The notes beneath the pieces were generated by a model. That model worked only from the letters and a program-made list of their open reading frames with translations. It was not told where the DNA came from and searched no databases. Both the position numbers and the translations under genes were made by a program. This document shows positions 62,020-64,000 of a stretch of DNA of 64,000 nucleotides, one piece after another. Numbering within the stretch: position 1 is the first letter of the stretch; every line of letters starts with the position of its first letter. Source of the DNA: Bradyrhizobium archetypum (GTDB taxonomy: Bacteria; Pseudomonadota; Alphaproteobacteria; Rhizobiales; Xanthobacteraceae); the NCBI RefSeq assembly GCF_013114835.1, contig NZ_JAAVLW010000005.1, forward strand, positions 558,001-622,000, in the 5' to 3' direction.

Positions 62020-62034
62020 ATGGTAGCGCTATCT
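62020..62034. promoter_or_regulatory. Candidate LacI-type operator 2
   Basis: ATGGTAGCGCTATCT repeats the 11-mer at 60898 exactly, and is centred on AGCGCT. It lies 139 bases upstream of the dehydratase start, placing the gene under the same regulator. Confidence 0.6.
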
Positions 62035-62173
62035 TTTAGGTCGAACTAGGATTGACCTACCAGAAACCGGATCGGCATGGGCAAGCACGTTTGCAGCGGA
62101 TGAAATTTTCAGCATTGTGCAATCGCTGCTTCGACAAGGACCGCTGACCGGGTTTGCAGTGCGGGAGGAACCA

Positions 62174-63988
62174 ATGAAAAAGAACGACAACAAGACCAAT
62201 GCCAAGGGCCGGAAACTACGTTCGCTCGAATGGTTCGACAATCCGCACAATCCGGGAATGACCGCGCTCTACCTCGAGCGCTACCTGAACTACGGCCTCA
62301 CCCGGGAGGAATTGCAGTCGGGCAAGCCGATCATCGGCATCGCCCAAACCGGCAATGACCTGTCGCCGTGCAACCGCCACCATCTCGAACTGGCGCACCG
62401 GGTGCGCGAAGGCATCCGCGCCGCCGGCGGCATCGCGATGGAATTCCCGACGCATCCGATCCAGGAGACCGGAAAGCGGCCGACCGCGGCGCTCGACCGC
62501 AACCTCGCTTATCTGGGCTTGGTCGAAGTCCTGTTCGGCTATCCGCTGGATGGCGTGGTGCTGACCACCGGCTGCGACAAGACCACGCCGGCTTGCCTGA
62601 TGGCGGCAGCAACCGTCAATCTGCCCGCCATCGTGCTTTCGGGTGGTCCGATGCTGAACGGCTGGCACAACGGCGAGCGCACCGGTTCGGGCACCATCGT
62701 CTGGAAAGCGCGCGAGATGCTGGCCGCCGGCGAGATCGACTACAACGGCTTCATCGAGCTCGTGGCCTCCTCGACCCCGTCGGTCGGCCATTGCAACACC
62801 ATGGGCACCGCCTCGACCATGAACTCGCTCGCCGAAGCGCTCGGCATGTCGCTGCCGGGCTGTGCGGCGATCCCCGCACCGCACCGCGAGCGCGGCCAGA
62901 TCGCCTATGAGACGGGACGACGAATCGTCGAGATGGTCTGGGAGGATCTCAAGCCCTCCGACATCCTGACCCGCAAGGCATTCGAGAACTGCATCGTGGT
63001 GAATTCGGCGATCGGCGGCTCGACCAACGCGCCGATCCATATCAACGCGCTGGCGCGGCATATCGGCGTCGAGCTCTCGATCGACGACTGGCAGAAGCAC
63101 GGTCACGACATCCCGCTCCTGGTGAACATGCAGCCGGCCGGCTTCTATCTCGGCGAGGAATATCATCGCGCCGGCGGCGTGCCGGCAGTGGTACGCGAAT
63201 TGATGGCACACAAGCGAATCCACGAGGACGCCCTCACGGTCAACGGCCGCAGCATCGGCGAGAACTGCCGCGAGGCGCCCAAGCCCGACGGCGATGTGAT
63301 CTGGAGCTACGACAAGCCGCTGGTGAAGGACGCCGGCTTTCTGGTGCTGCGCGGCAATCTATTCGATTCCGCGATCATGAAGACCAGCGTGATTTCCAAG
63401 GAGTTCCGCGACCGCTATCTCAACAATCCCAAGGACCCGAACGCGTTCGAGGGGCGCGCGATCGTGTTCGAGGGTCCGGAGGATTATCACGAGCGGATCG
63501 ACGATCCCTCGCTCGATATCGACGAACACTGCGTGCTGTTCATCCGCGGCGCCGGGCCGATCGGCTATCCCGGCGGTGCCGAGGTCGTGAACATGCAGCC
63601 GCCGGCAGCGCTGATCAAACGCGGCATCCTCTCGCTGCCCTGCATCGGCGACGGCCGGCAGTCCGGTACATCAGGCTCGCCGTCGATCCTCAACGCCTCG
63701 CCGGAGGCCGCAGCTGACGGCGGGCTCGCGATCCTGCGCACTGGCGACAAGGTGCGCATCGACCTCAACAAGGGCGACGCCAACATCCTGATCACCAGCG
63801 ATGAGTTGAAAAAGCGTCGCGCCGAGCTCAAGGACAAGGGCGGCTTCCCCTACCCGGCCAACCAGACGCCGTGGCAGGAGCTCTATCGCTCGACCGTCGG
63901 CCAGCAGGCCACCGGCGCCTGCATGGAGCTCGCCACGCGCTATCAGAATATTGCCGGCACGGTCGGCGTGGCGCGCGACAATCACTAG
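62174..63988 (+). CDS. IlvD/Edd-family sugar-acid dehydratase
   Basis: The 604-residue iron-sulfur dehydratase removes water from an aldonate to give a 2-keto-3-deoxy acid. Cluster ligands are the three Cys in LSPCNRHH, TTGCDKTTPAC and GHCNTMGTAS. The Lys of CDK is the Mg-bridging residue, and GSPSILNASPEAA is a substrate loop. This pattern fits L-arabinonate/D-xylonate-type enzymes rather than the branched-chain IlvD. ATG 62174 follows GGGAGGA. Its product would serve the KDG kinase and KDPG aldolase of the locus. Confidence 0.9.
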   Translation: MKKNDNKTNAKGRKLRSLEWFDNPHNPGMTALYLERYLNYGLTREELQSGKPIIGIAQTGNDLSPCNRHHLELAHRVREGIRAAGGIAMEFPTHPIQETGKRPTAALDRNLAYLGLVEVLFGYPLDGVVLTTGCDKTTPACLMAAATVNLPAIVLSGGPMLNGWHNGERTGSGTIVWKAREMLAAGEIDYNGFIELVASSTPSVGHCNTMGTASTMNSLAEALGMSLPGCAAIPAPHRERGQIAYETGRRIVEMVWEDLKPSDILTRKAFENCIVVNSAIGGSTNAPIHINALARHIGVELSIDDWQKHGHDIPLLVNMQPAGFYLGEEYHRAGGVPAVVRELMAHKRIHEDALTVNGRSIGENCREAPKPDGDVIWSYDKPLVKDAGFLVLRGNLFDSAIMKTSVISKEFRDRYLNNPKDPNAFEGRAIVFEGPEDYHERIDDPSLDIDEHCVLFIRGAGPIGYPGGAEVVNMQPPAALIKRGILSLPCIGDGRQSGTSGSPSILNASPEAAADGGLAILRTGDKVRIDLNKGDANILITSDELKKRRAELKDKGGFPYPANQTPWQELYRSTVGQQATGACMELATRYQNIAGTVGVARDNH

Positions 63989-64000
63989 GCAAGCGCCGTC

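Overview
The window is high-GC, gene-dense alphaproteobacterial chromosome, most likely Bradyrhizobium or a close relative in the Nitrobacteraceae. The evidence is the codon and base character, the gppA/rlmE/guaB neighbourhood, the many acyl-CoA and CoA-transferase genes, and several families of palindromic intergenic repeats (cores such as TTGCGAGCGTAGCGAAGCAA and GTGGGCAAAGCGCAGCG) of the kind that litter these genomes. I see no rRNA, tRNA, CRISPR, prophage or IS element. The genus is inferred; the gene content is read from the sequence.

Layout. 1-7.2 kb: truncated dienelactone-hydrolase-like gene, metallophosphoesterase, small secreted protein, CurA-like reductase, guaB, Pmp3-like membrane protein, 14-TM exporter. 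7.4-13.1 kb: two phasins, a 74-aa Cys-containing protein, a Crp/Fnr-type regulator and a membrane-anchored alpha/beta hydrolase placed around and between rlmE and the Ppx/GppA gene. 13.3-21.7 kb: lone form-II CoxL-like molybdoenzyme subunit, hotdog protein, YaiI-like protein, Uup-type ABC-F, D-serine-dehydratase-like PLP enzyme, BaiN-like flavoprotein. 21.8-34.6 kb: fatty-acid/CoA block (SDR, MaoC, acyl-CoA ligase) running into a valine-degradation operon (mmsA, isobutyryl-CoA dehydrogenase, HIBYL-CoA hydrolase, mmsB) with a divergent LysR gene, then TetR, thioesterase, enoyl-CoA hydratase and an MFS carrier.

34.6-42.8 kb: an IclR gene overlapping an acyl-CoA carboxyltransferase, and facing them a 73-aa biotin carrier protein, a TAXI-type TRAP transporter and a glutaminase fused to STAS and cyclic-nucleotide-binding domains. 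No biotin carboxylase is in view. 42.9-47.3 kb: tex, a nucleotide-binding-domain-only Hsp70 homologue and a carboxymuconolactone-decarboxylase-family protein. 47.6-53.5 kb: a 33-aa membrane micropeptide, then a CoA operon with a DUF35 zinc-ribbon protein, a thiolase-fold protein lacking the nucleophilic Cys, an acyl-CoA dehydrogenase with a relocated catalytic base, a CaiB/BaiF transferase and a normal SCP2-type thiolase.

53.5-64.0 kb: a sugar-acid catabolic locus with KDPG aldolase, KDG kinase, a DenD-like dehydrogenase, a complete ABC importer, a LacI-type regulator and an IlvD/Edd-type dehydratase. A shared ATGGTAGCGCT element lies upstream of both the LacI gene and the dehydratase gene. 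A plausible flow is uptake, oxidation to an aldonate, dehydration to a 2-keto-3-deoxy acid, phosphorylation and aldol cleavage.

Nothing here is a clear-cut new defence or mobile system. The best candidates for undescribed biology are the Ltp2-like thiolase/DUF35 pair, the carboxyltransferase/BCCP/TAXI/glutaminase neighbourhood, and the operators and small duplications described in the findings.
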